Part shown: piece by piece, positions 51,291-64,000 of the stretch | Position numbering within the stretch: the stretch's first letter is position 1 | Layout: each line of letters opens with the position of its first letter | Assembly (NCBI RefSeq): GCF_003473485.1 | Contig: NC_053048.1 | Location: forward strand, 26,715,255-26,779,254 | DNA from: Medicago truncatula | Taxonomy: Eukaryota; Streptophyta; Magnoliopsida; Fabales; Fabaceae | Reading direction: 5' to 3' | Length of the DNA: 64,000 nt | Notes under the pieces: generated by a model | The model's input: the letters and a program-made list of their open reading frames with translations, nothing else | Told to the model about the DNA's origin: nothing | Database searches by the model: none | Position numbers and translations under genes: made by a program

Positions 51291-53160
51291 ATTTTAAAAA
51301 GTAAATAATTCAATTGATTATTCTTGGTATAAACTAGACGCGATCTTCGTATAACTAACTACATGGATTAATCTTTCAAGCCTACGAGAATTATATATAA
51401 TAAGCAACAACAATCTTATCAAAGAAATTTAACATTTTTGCGTTTTCAGGGTTAGATTCAAAACCATCTAATTAAGTTTGAAGAGAGATTAAAATCATCT
51501 CATCTGAGCATTGTTAGAATAAATAATTGGTCTGGATTCTATTTGAAAAAACGGTACTAACTAATTATGGGTTAATACCTCAAATAGCTCCTGCAATTTA
51601 GAAGAGGTTTGAAAATAATAGTTGTAAACATAAAAATACAGATTCATTTTAGATTCTTCATGATGAATTACTGGGTAAATTCAAAATCTTTTCTCTTCAA
51701 CTATATGTTACTTCCATAGTAAAAAACCACCCTTTCATTGGAATTAGAGGATCTAGTAACACACCAACTATCATTATGATTTGTGTTTGTGTAAAAACAA
51801 ATACAATAGAAAAGTGTCTCTCATTGTCTGAAAATTATTAATCAAAGCCAAATTAAAACTTTTTTTAACAGACCAAATCAACTGCTACCTTACGGCGGCC
51901 AACGTCGTTGATAAAATATTCAAATGAAAAACAATATTTTCCTTTGGTTGATACGATATTTTATGTAGTTTTTAAACAATATTGATGATAAAACACTTAC
52001 CATGATAACAACATAAAACAGTACATACTCTGTATAAAACAATATATATTTGACAATCTACCATAGTATTGCATTTATTTATATTTCACCGTCCAAGACT
52101 CAAGAAAACTAAATACAATATTCTAATGTAATTAGACAATAAGATATATTTTGGTATCAATGTTTTAAAACACGAACCATACGATATCAATGCAAATTAA
52201 TATATATTTTGCTTCTTTCATAGTTGTAGTTTAATCATGCATTCAAATACTAGACTTAAAACAGACAAACACTAGATCGTGTGTGATGACGGTTGGGAGG
52301 ATGATGATATTTTAGCAAAGGAAAACGCTAAAAGGCACGACGAAAGAATTCGTTGAAATTGCACGAACCATTCCTCTTTGTAATTAACCTTGTTAGACAG
52401 CTATGCTTTGGCATTTGGCACTTGATTTTATAGGGAGTTACGTTTAACTCAATTGATTTGAATACTTAGGGTTGAATGGTGCAGAAGCCGGTCACGTTCC
52501 TGTTTTGCATGACCAAACTACTGCTGCTCCAGTCATAATATCCGTTGTTTATTATAGTTTCATGAGTGTTGTAATTCTGCTTGAATATTTGTATATAACA
52601 TATGCATTAACTGCGTGAAATGGAAGGCTGATAATATGCATGGTTGCAAGAACGCAAAGGGAAATTTTAGACCAAATATTACATTGGATGAAAACTTTAA
52701 ATCATTTTAGTATGTAATTCACCTTTTGTGTTGCATAGTTCATTTCCATTATGAAATCAAATTTCAAATGTTTGTATGAGAACATATTTGGAGTTGCAAA
52801 TCTAAATGATGTTTTATCTAATATTGGTTAATTCAAATATGACTGAAGTCTAAACAAAGACAAATTTAGTTGATTCATATTTTTTTTAGTTTAGACAATT
52901 TTACGACACTTTTTACAACTTCTCAAAAATTATAAATGTAACATTTTTTTATCGTTATTGGTGATACAAAAAGTGTTTCAATAATATAACATTTTGCTAC
53001 ATTTTTTTTATTGTTACAGATAATACTATATAATGTAACTAAAGCTCTTTAGTAACAGGTGCTTTACCTAACAATTGTTTAAATGTTACTAAATTTAATT
53101 AATAATATTTTTTTTGATTTAGTTACAATTTTCGAGTGTTACTAGTTCATAATTATGTTG
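51291..53160. other. Intergenic between SRLK4 and SRLK5, nothing recognised
   Basis: AT-rich sequence with no open frame or repeat that I can name. From about 53165 it becomes homologous to the DNA upstream of SRLK6 (56776-56880). Confidence 0.4.
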
Positions 53161-53231
53161 CGGTGACAGGTTGAAAATAACACATGTGAGAACCATGCAT
53201 TCAAATTGGGGAAAACTTCATAATAAGCAAA

Positions 53232-55916
<2,685 letters not shown>

Positions 55917-57366
55917 CACACTAGAGACTATGAAAGGATTTGGAGGTTTATAGATATTTGGCCAATAATAGAATCTTTGTTAATGTATTTGTGACAAAAG
56001 AAAACTCTAGTGTAATGGAAGACATAGAACACAAGTTTTTATCTTTGCTAGAACACAAGTGTAATGGATATTATGGAACAGAGTTTGCGACCTTTGTTTT
56101 CTAGTTCGACTTCTTCCTCATCATCCATCAAAACTATCCAAATATTTTTATGCAGCAATTGATACCAGACCAAAGGCTCATGATACCAATTGAGATGGGA
56201 AAATGGATTCTAGGGACAAAGCGATAAAATCCGAGTCTCACTAGTAGGTATTTTATTGGTTTAGAATAGAATCCGATACAGAGGAGAAATTGGGAGATGA
56301 ATATTGTAGAGTGATAGTTTTTGAGTGAAGATTTTTGTTGAAATGTTGATTGATTGCAAATGAAATATAATGAGGCACAAAGCCAAGTTTAAATACAATC
56401 TCAAGACTAAAGGAGTAAAATGACATAAAGTAAATCTAATACCTTAAATAGGCTAATTCGCCTCCACCTATTTAATCACTGTTACATTCTTGATTCTTCC
56501 ACTGCTTCGACATTGACGACAAACCGATCAAAACCACAACGATACTTGGCCACCACCTTTGCAGCATATTATTTGCACGATTGAAACAATGAAGAACAGG
56601 AAGATCCAAAATCAGTTGATGGATTGGTTTGATTTGAATGGCTCACAATTTGATTTAGTTTGGAGCTCATTGCTTCAGATTATAGGCCTTTAAAGCAATT
56701 TAACCTCAACCATAGTATTTTTTTGCAATTACTGATGGAAATTAATCATGATAGTGGTTAATATCAGTGTCACAGGTTGAAAATAACACATGTGAGAACC
56801 ATGGATTCAAATTGGGGCCAAGTTCATGATATAAGCAAATTGGGAATTATGGTCCACAATTACAGTTTTGGTATAAAATGATTTTTTTGCAATATTCTGA
56901 GTTCCTGTCAAAGAAGTGAGTTCTCAAATAACAAAAACTCTTGTAACCTTCTGTGACAAGTCAAACTGGAGGTGCACTGGTATACACCATCTAAATTGGT
57001 GGATCTTAGTCTCCACCTATTGGGTGACTGCTTCATGGAAATGGTACTTCTTTTATCATTTCTAAAATCATTGACTTTTATGATTAAATTGATTAATTAT
57101 TTGATATTAAACTTGATGAGGTTGCTTTTGATGTAAAAAATGAATAAATCTAAATTTTAAATTTAAAAAGCATTAGACATGTGATATTATTTTATCAATT
57201 ATGTGAGGCACACACATCATCATTAACAGAAACAACCTCTTTTATTTGAAATGGTTGCAATCTTAAACATCATTACTTGTGGTTCATGAGACTGTTGACT
57301 TTAAGAAAGAAGTATCCAATCTTAATAAATAAGAAAGTGTGTCTGTTTTATCTATTCATCTCCCTA
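55917..57366. other. Intergenic between SRLK5 and SRLK6
   Basis: It contains a decayed antisense Copia LTR candidate (listed separately). At 56776-56880 is the upstream block shared with SRLK5, and at about 56900-57060 a segment (CACCTATTGGGTGAC, AAGTCAAACTG) shared with the region upstream of SRLK7 near 61940-62070. No other gene is seen. Confidence 0.45.
56160..56490 (-). mobile_element. Possible Copia LTR fragment, antisense
   Basis: On the minus strand TGGTATCATGAGCC, a Copia primer-binding-site variant, follows a sequence ending CCCATCTCA that could be an LTR end. The presumed LTR would extend rightwards to about 56490, near CTGTTACA. There is no pol and no second LTR. The boundaries are guesses. 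Confidence 0.35.
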
Positions 57367-60300
57367 ATGAATTTCAGTTGCTGTGCATATTTACTCTCTG
57401 TCATATTCATTTTGTGTTGCTATTTACTACATGTTAGTATTGGTGTAGACACTATAACATCATCTCAATTTATCAAAGACCCTGAAACTCTAATCTCCAA
57501 AGATGGTAACTTCACCTTGGGATTCTTTAGCCGTAGAAATTCTACAAATCGCAATGTTGGAATTTGGTGGAAGTCTCAATCTACAATCATGTGGGTGGAA
57601 AACAGAAACCAGCCACTGAATGATTCTAATGGGAATTTCACAATATCCGAAGATGGAAATCTTGCGATATTAAATGGACAGAAACGAGTCATATGGTCAT
57701 CGAATGTTTCCAACATAGCAACAAATACAAGTTCTCAGTTTTCAGACTTTGGTAACCTTGTCCTTTTGGATATTACAACTGGAAACATTTTATGGCAAAT
57801 TATTCAGCAACCTTCGATCAACAAATTATTACAGCCTAGCATGAAACTATCGATCAACAAAAGAACAGGCAAGAGTGTAAAACTCAAATCATGGAAAAGT
57901 CCTTTTGATCGATCCACTGATAACTTTTCTTGTAGTACTGTTGAACGCCTACGTATAATTGAAGTGTTCATTTGGAATGAAACTCACATATACTGGCGCA
58001 TTGGGCCTTGGAATGGTGGCGTCTTCACTGGGATACAAACAATGACAGCTGCATATTTTTTTAGTTTTCAAGGAAGAGATGACGGAGAAGGGAATATTAA
58101 TATATATATTATAGGGTAGAAAATTATGAGGACTTTATGATCTATCACCTCAATTCACAAGGAAAATTTGAAGAAAGACGGTGGGATGAGGAGAAGAAAG
58201 AAGTTATTGTTACATGGAGAAGCCAAGACTCAGAGTGTGATGCTTATGGTATATGTGGGGCATTTGCAAGCTGTAATTCATTGGTCTCACCAATATGTAT
58301 CTCTGTCTGAGAGGATTTGAACCTAGAAACATACAAGAATGGAATATACATAACTGGACCGGTGGGTGTGTTAGGAGAACCCCTTTGCAGTGTGGCAAGG
58401 CTAACAATAAAACCACACAGAGAAAGGAATATGCTTTTTCAAACTACAGATGGTGAAAGTACCGGCTTTTGCTGAAGCTTTAGCTGTTACACCAGACATT
58501 TGCAGAAGCCTATGCTTGGAGAATTGTTCTTGCCTTGCATATTCCCATGATTCCGTGATTGGCTGTATGTCGTGGACAGGGAAACTACTTGACATACAAC
58601 AACTCCAAAGTGGAGGACTTGATCTATATGTCCGCACAGCGTATGCAGAACTTGGTATGCTTTATGTGTTGTATGTTAAGCGATTAACTTGTTACTTCCT
58701 CTTAGGTATTAGGATCATATTGAATTTAATATATTTTAAATTTTAATTTTTCATCTATACAGATCGAGGGAGAAACAAGACACTCATAATTGTAAGTACG
58801 GTTATAATTGGAACTCTACTAATTGTTATATGTGCATATATCATGTGGAGAAGGACAAGAAACCACCCAGGTAACTTACTATTTTTGTATATTCAGCTTG
58901 AGCCATAAAATTTACTTTCTATTAATGAGGAACTAAGCTCAAATTATTTGTTTCCGCTGCAGCTAAACTGTGGCACTCTGCTAAATCAGCAAGGAAGAAG
59001 AACAACAAAGCTTTCCAACAATTTAACAAAGGTGGATCATCAGATGTTTGTTCTAGTGACGACGTAATTGGAGAAATGTCCCAAGTTAGACTACAAGAGA
59101 TATTAATATTTGATTTTGAAAAGATTGCAACTGCCACAAACAACTTCCACTTATCCAACAAACTTGGATAGGGTGGTTTTGGTATAGTATACAAGGTACC
59201 TTAAATGCAAAAAAGTAATATTAGTTTAAAACCGTCGTATAGTAGTTCTCACATATGTTTTTTTGTAGGGGAAACTGCAAGATGGTCAGGAAATAGCAGT
59301 TAAAAGACTTTCAAGAGCATCTGGACAAGGTCTGGAGGAATTCATGAATGAAGTAATGGTGATTAGTAAGCTTCAACACCGCAATCTTGTAAGACTTTTT
59401 GGCTGTTGTGTTGAAGGAGATGAAAAGATGTTGATGTATGAGGACATGCCAAATAAAACTTTGGATGCGTTCATCTTTGGTTAGTTCTTTGAAGCCCCGT
59501 TTAACAATTTCTCATAAACAATGTCATACTATTATTTTTTACTTAATTTTAGCTTGTATACAATATATTTAATAATAAACAATTGTTGTGAATTCGGACA
59601 AAATCACACCTATGAATAACAAAGATGTGTGGAGCAAAAGAAGTGATAATCAATGGATAAAGTGTCTCCAAGAAACAACAACAAAAACAGACCTAAATCT
59701 AAGTGTAGAGCAACACCACAAGCATAATCAAAGCAATAAAGATAAGAAATGAAAGAAAGGAACAAACACACCAAGATTGTTGACCCAGTTCGGTCCAATA
59801 TGACCTAATCTGGGGGAGAGAGCAGCCCTCCAATCCACTAAGATGAAAGTGTTACAATGCGTTACAAGAAATTAGCTTATAAGCTTACAAAAGAACAAGT
59901 CCTAATTTCTACCCTTTTTTCATATCACCCACACTCTCAATGAATCCTAAGAGAAAACACAAAAGGAAGCTTTTTGATCCTTCCAATGGTGAAATCTCAC
60001 TACCCAAGGTGTTTACAATGTTTCCCAACCCAAGAGAACCTCACTACAAAGACACTCAACCCTAAAGTTACCTCCTTTATAATCCAAGTTTCTCTCTCTC
60101 AAAACTCTCCTTCAAAATTTGCAAAGAAACACTTATATAGTACACAGTGTCAGACGAAATCGCGCCGCACCTGCCAGAATCGCGCCACGGTATAAACGTA
60201 CGACCCAAGTATAACGGTCTTATCCACAAATCGCGCCACGCCAGTACTAAATCGTGCCGCGATTTGCCTTCAGCAAAAACATCCATTCTGCCAAGAGAAA

Positions 60301-61333
60301 TCGTGTCACGGCTCCCAAAATGGCGCCACGATTTTGGCCTTTACAGAATCAGAAATTTAAAGTCAATTTCAACAACAATTGTTTCACTGCCAGTGATGTT
60401 TTTGGAAGATTATGATTTTGATGACTTCACTTTATATCTTGATATCATGTTCAAACTATTATATATAGTGATACCCTTATTATTGTAGATCCATAAAAAA
60501 ATAAGCTCCTGGATTGGAGGATACGATATAGCATAATCGAAGGAATAGCTCGAGGATTGCTATATCTTCACAGAGATTCTAGACTAAGAATTATTCATAG
60601 AGATTTGAAGGCAAGTAATGTCTTGTTAGATGAGGAGCTGAATCCAAAAATATCAGACTTTGGTATGGTTAGAATCTTTGGAGGGGGAGAAGATCAGGCC
60701 AATACTAGAAGGATAGTCGGAACTTAGTAAGTATCCTTTTCTTATCCAATATTTTAGTAGTAATAATTAAAGAATAATTTTTTATATTTTAATGCAGTGG
60801 CTATATGTCTCCGGAATATGCAATGCAAGGATTATTTTCAGAGAAATCAGATTTTTTTAGTTTTGGTGTTTTGATACTAGAGATTGTTACTGGGAGAAGG
60901 AACTCATGTTTTTATGACAATGAGCATTCTGAGCCTTTTAGGATTTGTACGCCTCAACTAACCATTGATGTTTTTATCTCGTTGACACAACATTCCAGTG
61001 TCTGATCATTTCTTTTATCTTATTTAGGTGTGGATGCAATGGAAGGGAGACTATTTTATCTCTAATAGATCAAGGAATATATGATCCTAGCCATCATAAT
61101 TACATTTTAAGGTACATACATATAGGACTTTTGTGCGTACAAGAACATGCTGTAGATAGGCCCATATGGCTGCGGTAATTTCTATGCTTAACAACGATGC
61201 TGCATTACTTTCTCGTCCGAGTAAACCTGCATTCATCCTGATGAAGAATACGTTGAATCCAAAGTGGCATGAAGAATATGAAAGTGTTAGTTCTATCAAC
61301 AATGTCAGTATTACAGAAATCCGTGGCAGATAG
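57367..61333 (+). pseudogene. SRLK6: S-domain receptor-like kinase pseudogene
   Basis: Exons by homology: 57367-58654, 58763-58870, 58963-59195, 59269-59479, 60489-60726, 60798-60946 and 61028-61333. The start (MNFSCCAYLLSVIFILCC) and B-lectin region are intact. There are many lesions. A 2-bp AT gain near 58100 shifts the frame and gives a stop at 58117. A 2-bp gain at about 58303 and a 1-bp loss near 58435 follow. A stop replaces Gln in the Gly-rich loop (GGA TAG GGT, 59168). A TCA to TAA stop lies at the start of exon 5. A 2-bp loss in exon 6 changes EHNLSLLG, and exon 7 has small losses near 61042 and 61163. MAR after DFG reads [11 protein letters not shown] and SPEY survive. Intron 4 is enlarged by a solo LTR. 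It is closest to SRLK5 by eye. Confidence 0.9.
59587..60377. mobile_element. Solo LTR in intron 4 of SRLK6
   Basis: A 791-bp insert begins TGTGAATTCGG and ends TCAACAACA, with an exact 5-bp duplication ATTGT on both sides (59582-59586 and 60378-60382). The intron sequence resumes as TTTCACTGCCAGTGA, matching the SRLK5 intron. The 3' part has repeated AATCGCGCCACG-type words. No internal region is present. The family is not identified, and the element's own strand is unclear. Confidence 0.82.
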
Positions 61334-62488
61334 CACACTAAGGACTCAGAAATGTTTTTTTAATGTCAATGGATATGTGGTCAATGCTAGAAACTTTGTA
61401 ATTGATATGATATGGTTTGTGGGATAAGAAAACTCTAGTAGAATTAAAGATGCATTTTGTAGTTTCGTTGAGAGCCTCTTTTCTTATTGATACAATTTTT
61501 GCATGTTTTCTGTTGCTGACTGCCTTGGATGTGGATAGTTTGTATGTTGATAATCGTAAAGAAGGGCATGTCGGATATCAAAATTTATATCCCAGTCTCC
61601 ACAACCTCCAAAAGAATACTAATTACCACTTTAAATAGCCATTTTGAACATTGGCTATGCATTTTATTTGAAGTAAACAAAACAATTCGATTGAATATTA
61701 GGTAGATTCGAAACCACATTATTTTATCTCTTCAACCTCTATATTCCTCCTTTAATAGATAAATACAATAGACAAGTGTCTATAACTTACTAATCTGAAC
61801 CAAGTGTCTATAAATTACTATATTAGTCTGCGAGTTTAGGGAGAATCTTGTATTCTCACCACCACTGTCAATAATAATGATTTTCTACTATTTTTATGCT
61901 AATACTGACCACTATTCTGTTAATTATAGCTATTCATATTGAAGAAGTGAGTTTGCAAATAACAAATCTCTTATAACCTGTTATAGCAAGTCAAACTGAT
62001 GGTGTACCGGTACACCGTATCTAAAGTAGCGCATCCAGTCTCCACCTATTGGGTGACCTGGTTTCATGAAAATTATGTGGCTTTTATATTTTATAAAATC
62101 ATTGACCATGTATGAATAAATTGATAAACTATTGTGTATTAAACTATATGAGGTTGCAGTTGGTGTCATGAATGAATGATTCAAAGTTATATGATGACTG
62201 ATATTATTTTATCAATTACTTGATATACCTGCCTAAAGAAAACTTGAATGTAGAAATGATTCTCACAGATGTGAGATTATACAAGTTGAGTTAATACAAT
62301 AAAAATGAGACTAGAATTGATAAACTTATTAAATGGTGAAATGTCTCTACAAGCTTTTAGCGTGCGACATCATTAAATCGAACAAATTTTTTTATTTGAA
62401 ATAGTAGCAATCTTCAGAATCATTACTTGTGGTTTGTGAGACTGTTTATGCATCATACTGTAACGGTTGAACATATACTCTACATCTA
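61334..62488. other. Intergenic between SRLK6 and SRLK7
   Basis: The first part is 3' flank related to that of SRLK4. From about 61930 the sequence is homologous to the upstream DNA of SRLK6 and, more distantly, of SRLK3 and SRLK4 (GTGAGATTATACAAGTTGA near 62270). No coding sequence or intact element is seen. Confidence 0.45.
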
Positions 62489-64000
62489 ATGGGTTTCAGT
62501 AGCTGTGCAAGTTTGTTTTCTGTTTTGTTTCTTCTGTGTTGCTATTTGCTACAAGTCGGTATTGCCATCGAAGCCATCACATCATCCCAATTCATCAAAG
62601 ACCCTGGAACTCTACTCTCCAAAGATGGTAATTTCACCTTTGGATTCTTTAGCCCTAAAAACTCTACAAATCGCTATGTTGGAATTTGGTGGAAGTCTCA
62701 ATCTTCAATCATATGGGTGGCAAACAGAAACAAACCACTAAGTGATTCTAATGGGATTGTCACAATATCTGAGGATGGAAATCTTGTGGTATTGAATGGA
62801 CAAAAACAAGTAATTTGGTCATCAAATTTGTCTAACACAACATCACATACTACTGCCCAGCTTTCAGATTATGGTAACCTTGTCCTCTTGGAAAGCACAG
62901 TAGGTAGCATGTTGTGGCAGAGTTTTCAAAAACCTTTTGATACATTTCTACCAGGTATGAAACTTACAAGAAACAAAAGAACAGGTGAGAAAGTACAACT
63001 CACATCATGGAAAAACCCTTCAGATCCATCTGTTGGAAGCTTTTCTATTAGTTTTATTGACCGCATAAATTTACACGAGCTGTTCATTTTCAATGAAACT
63101 CAGCCATACTGGCGAAGTGGTCCTTGGGATGGTGTAGTTTTTACTGGGATGCAGATGATGACAAATCCATATATTAATGGTAATCATGTAGTAGATGATG
63201 GGGAGGGAAATATTTATATATATTACACAGTACCAAAAGATATATCACTGGTAGTCTACAATCTGAATTCGCAAGGCCAATTAATAGCAAAATGGTGGGA
63301 TTATGAGAAGAAAGAATTACAAATTATACAGACTAGCCAACTATCGGAATGTGACATTTATGGTATATGTGGGGCATTCGCAAGCTGTAGTTCATTGAAG
63401 TTACCAATATGCAGTTGTTTGAGAGGATTTGAACCCAGGAACAAACAGGAGTGGAATAGACACAACTGGACTGGTGGGTGTGTTAGAAGGATACTTTTGC
63501 AGTGTGAAAGGGTCAATAATAACACCACAAGTACAAAGAAGGAAGATGGATTTTTGAAATTGAAGATGGTTAAAGTTCCTGATTTTGCACAAGGTTCAGC
63601 ACTTACACCAGACATATGTAGAAGCCGATGCTTAGAGAATTGCTCTTGCATTGCATATTCTCACACCGCTGGGATTGGTTGTATGTCTTGGACTGGGAAT
63701 CTAATTGATATACAACAATTCAAAAATGGAGGGCTTGATTTATATGTTCGTGTAGCCTATGCAGAACTTGGTATGCTCTAATCGTTTGTTGAATCATTTG
63801 AAACATAGTTCTTTAACTTGATTCTATCTCTTATGTTTGGATTGAATTGAACTACTTGTATTTTAATATTAAATTTTTTCTGCATACAGATAAAGAGAGA
63901 AACACAACAATCATAATCACAACTACAGTGATTATAGGAACGCTCATAATTGTCACGTGTGCATATTTTATGTGTAGAAGGGCTGCTAACAGTCCGGAAG
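62489..64000 (+). CDS. SRLK7: G-type lectin S-receptor-like kinase, cut by window edge
   Basis: Exon 1 is 62489-63770 and exon 2 starts at 63890 and reaches or nears the window end. The signal peptide is MGFSSCASLFSVLFLLCC. B-lectin ([20 protein letters not shown]), S-locus (RSGPWDGVVFTG), EGF-like (ECDIYGICGAFASC) and PAN (DICRSRCLENCSC) regions read without interruption. Exon 2 encodes the TM helix followed by CRRAANS. It is the most diverged S-domain of the seven, with for example SGFIDRI-type changes near residues 185-195 and NPYINGNHVVDDG. The kinase exons are outside the window, so whether the gene is functional cannot be judged. Exon 1 shows no lesion. Confidence 0.9.

Overview
The window is plant nuclear DNA: AT-rich, with GT-AG introns, and dense with plant-type transposable elements. 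The families seen (S-domain receptor kinases, legume-style MITEs and solo LTRs) suggest a legume, perhaps Medicago or a close relative. The species is inference.

Layout. The left edge (1-2463) holds the first exon of a minus-strand pentatricopeptide-repeat gene; the rest of that gene lies outside the window. From 3760 to the right edge runs a head-to-tail array of seven plus-strand G-type lectin S-domain receptor-like kinase (SRLK) genes. They are called SRLK1 (3760-6845), SRLK2 (18586-21671), SRLK3 (37504-40464), SRLK4 (47073-50237), SRLK5 (53232-55916), SRLK6 (57367-61333) and SRLK7 (62489-edge). The standard gene has seven exons: signal peptide, B-lectin, S-locus and EGF/PAN regions in exon 1, the membrane segment in exon 2, the juxtamembrane region and Gly-rich loop in exon 3, and the rest of the kinase in exons 4-7.

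The array shows birth and death. SRLK3 and SRLK4 read as intact, and SRLK7 is intact as far as it can be seen. SRLK1 has HRG instead of HRD and has lost a splice acceptor. SRLK2 and SRLK5 have each lost the 5' part of exon 1 through separate deletions with short junction homology, leaving kinases without a signal peptide; SRLK5 also lacks the SPEY motif. SRLK6 is a multiply broken pseudogene. SRLK3 has lost intron 1.

The DNA between genes 1-4 is itself duplicated: a repeat I call R, B3-like gene fragments, an RNase H-like remnant, MITEs and a shared upstream block. Later insertions separate the copies. These are a 6.65-kb Copia-type element with apparently identical LTRs but decayed pol (9774-16427), a 7.4-kb PIF/Harbinger-like element (26354-33723) carrying a nested 2.9-kb solo LTR, a 694-bp Mutator-like MITE just upstream of SRLK3, a 5'-truncated LINE (42796-43640), a 791-bp solo LTR in an intron of SRLK6, and a tRNA-related SINE in an intron of SRLK2. 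Several have clear target-site duplications, and for the Copia element a paralogous empty site is present in the window.

Function. Intact SRLKs are plasma-membrane kinases with lectin-like ectodomains. The family acts in self-incompatibility, immunity and symbiosis signalling, but nothing here identifies a ligand. The most unusual structure outside the genes is a roughly 300-bp-arm inverted repeat of a B3-like gene fragment (22832-23527), which could make a hairpin RNA. Alignments, identities and splice sites were judged by eye.
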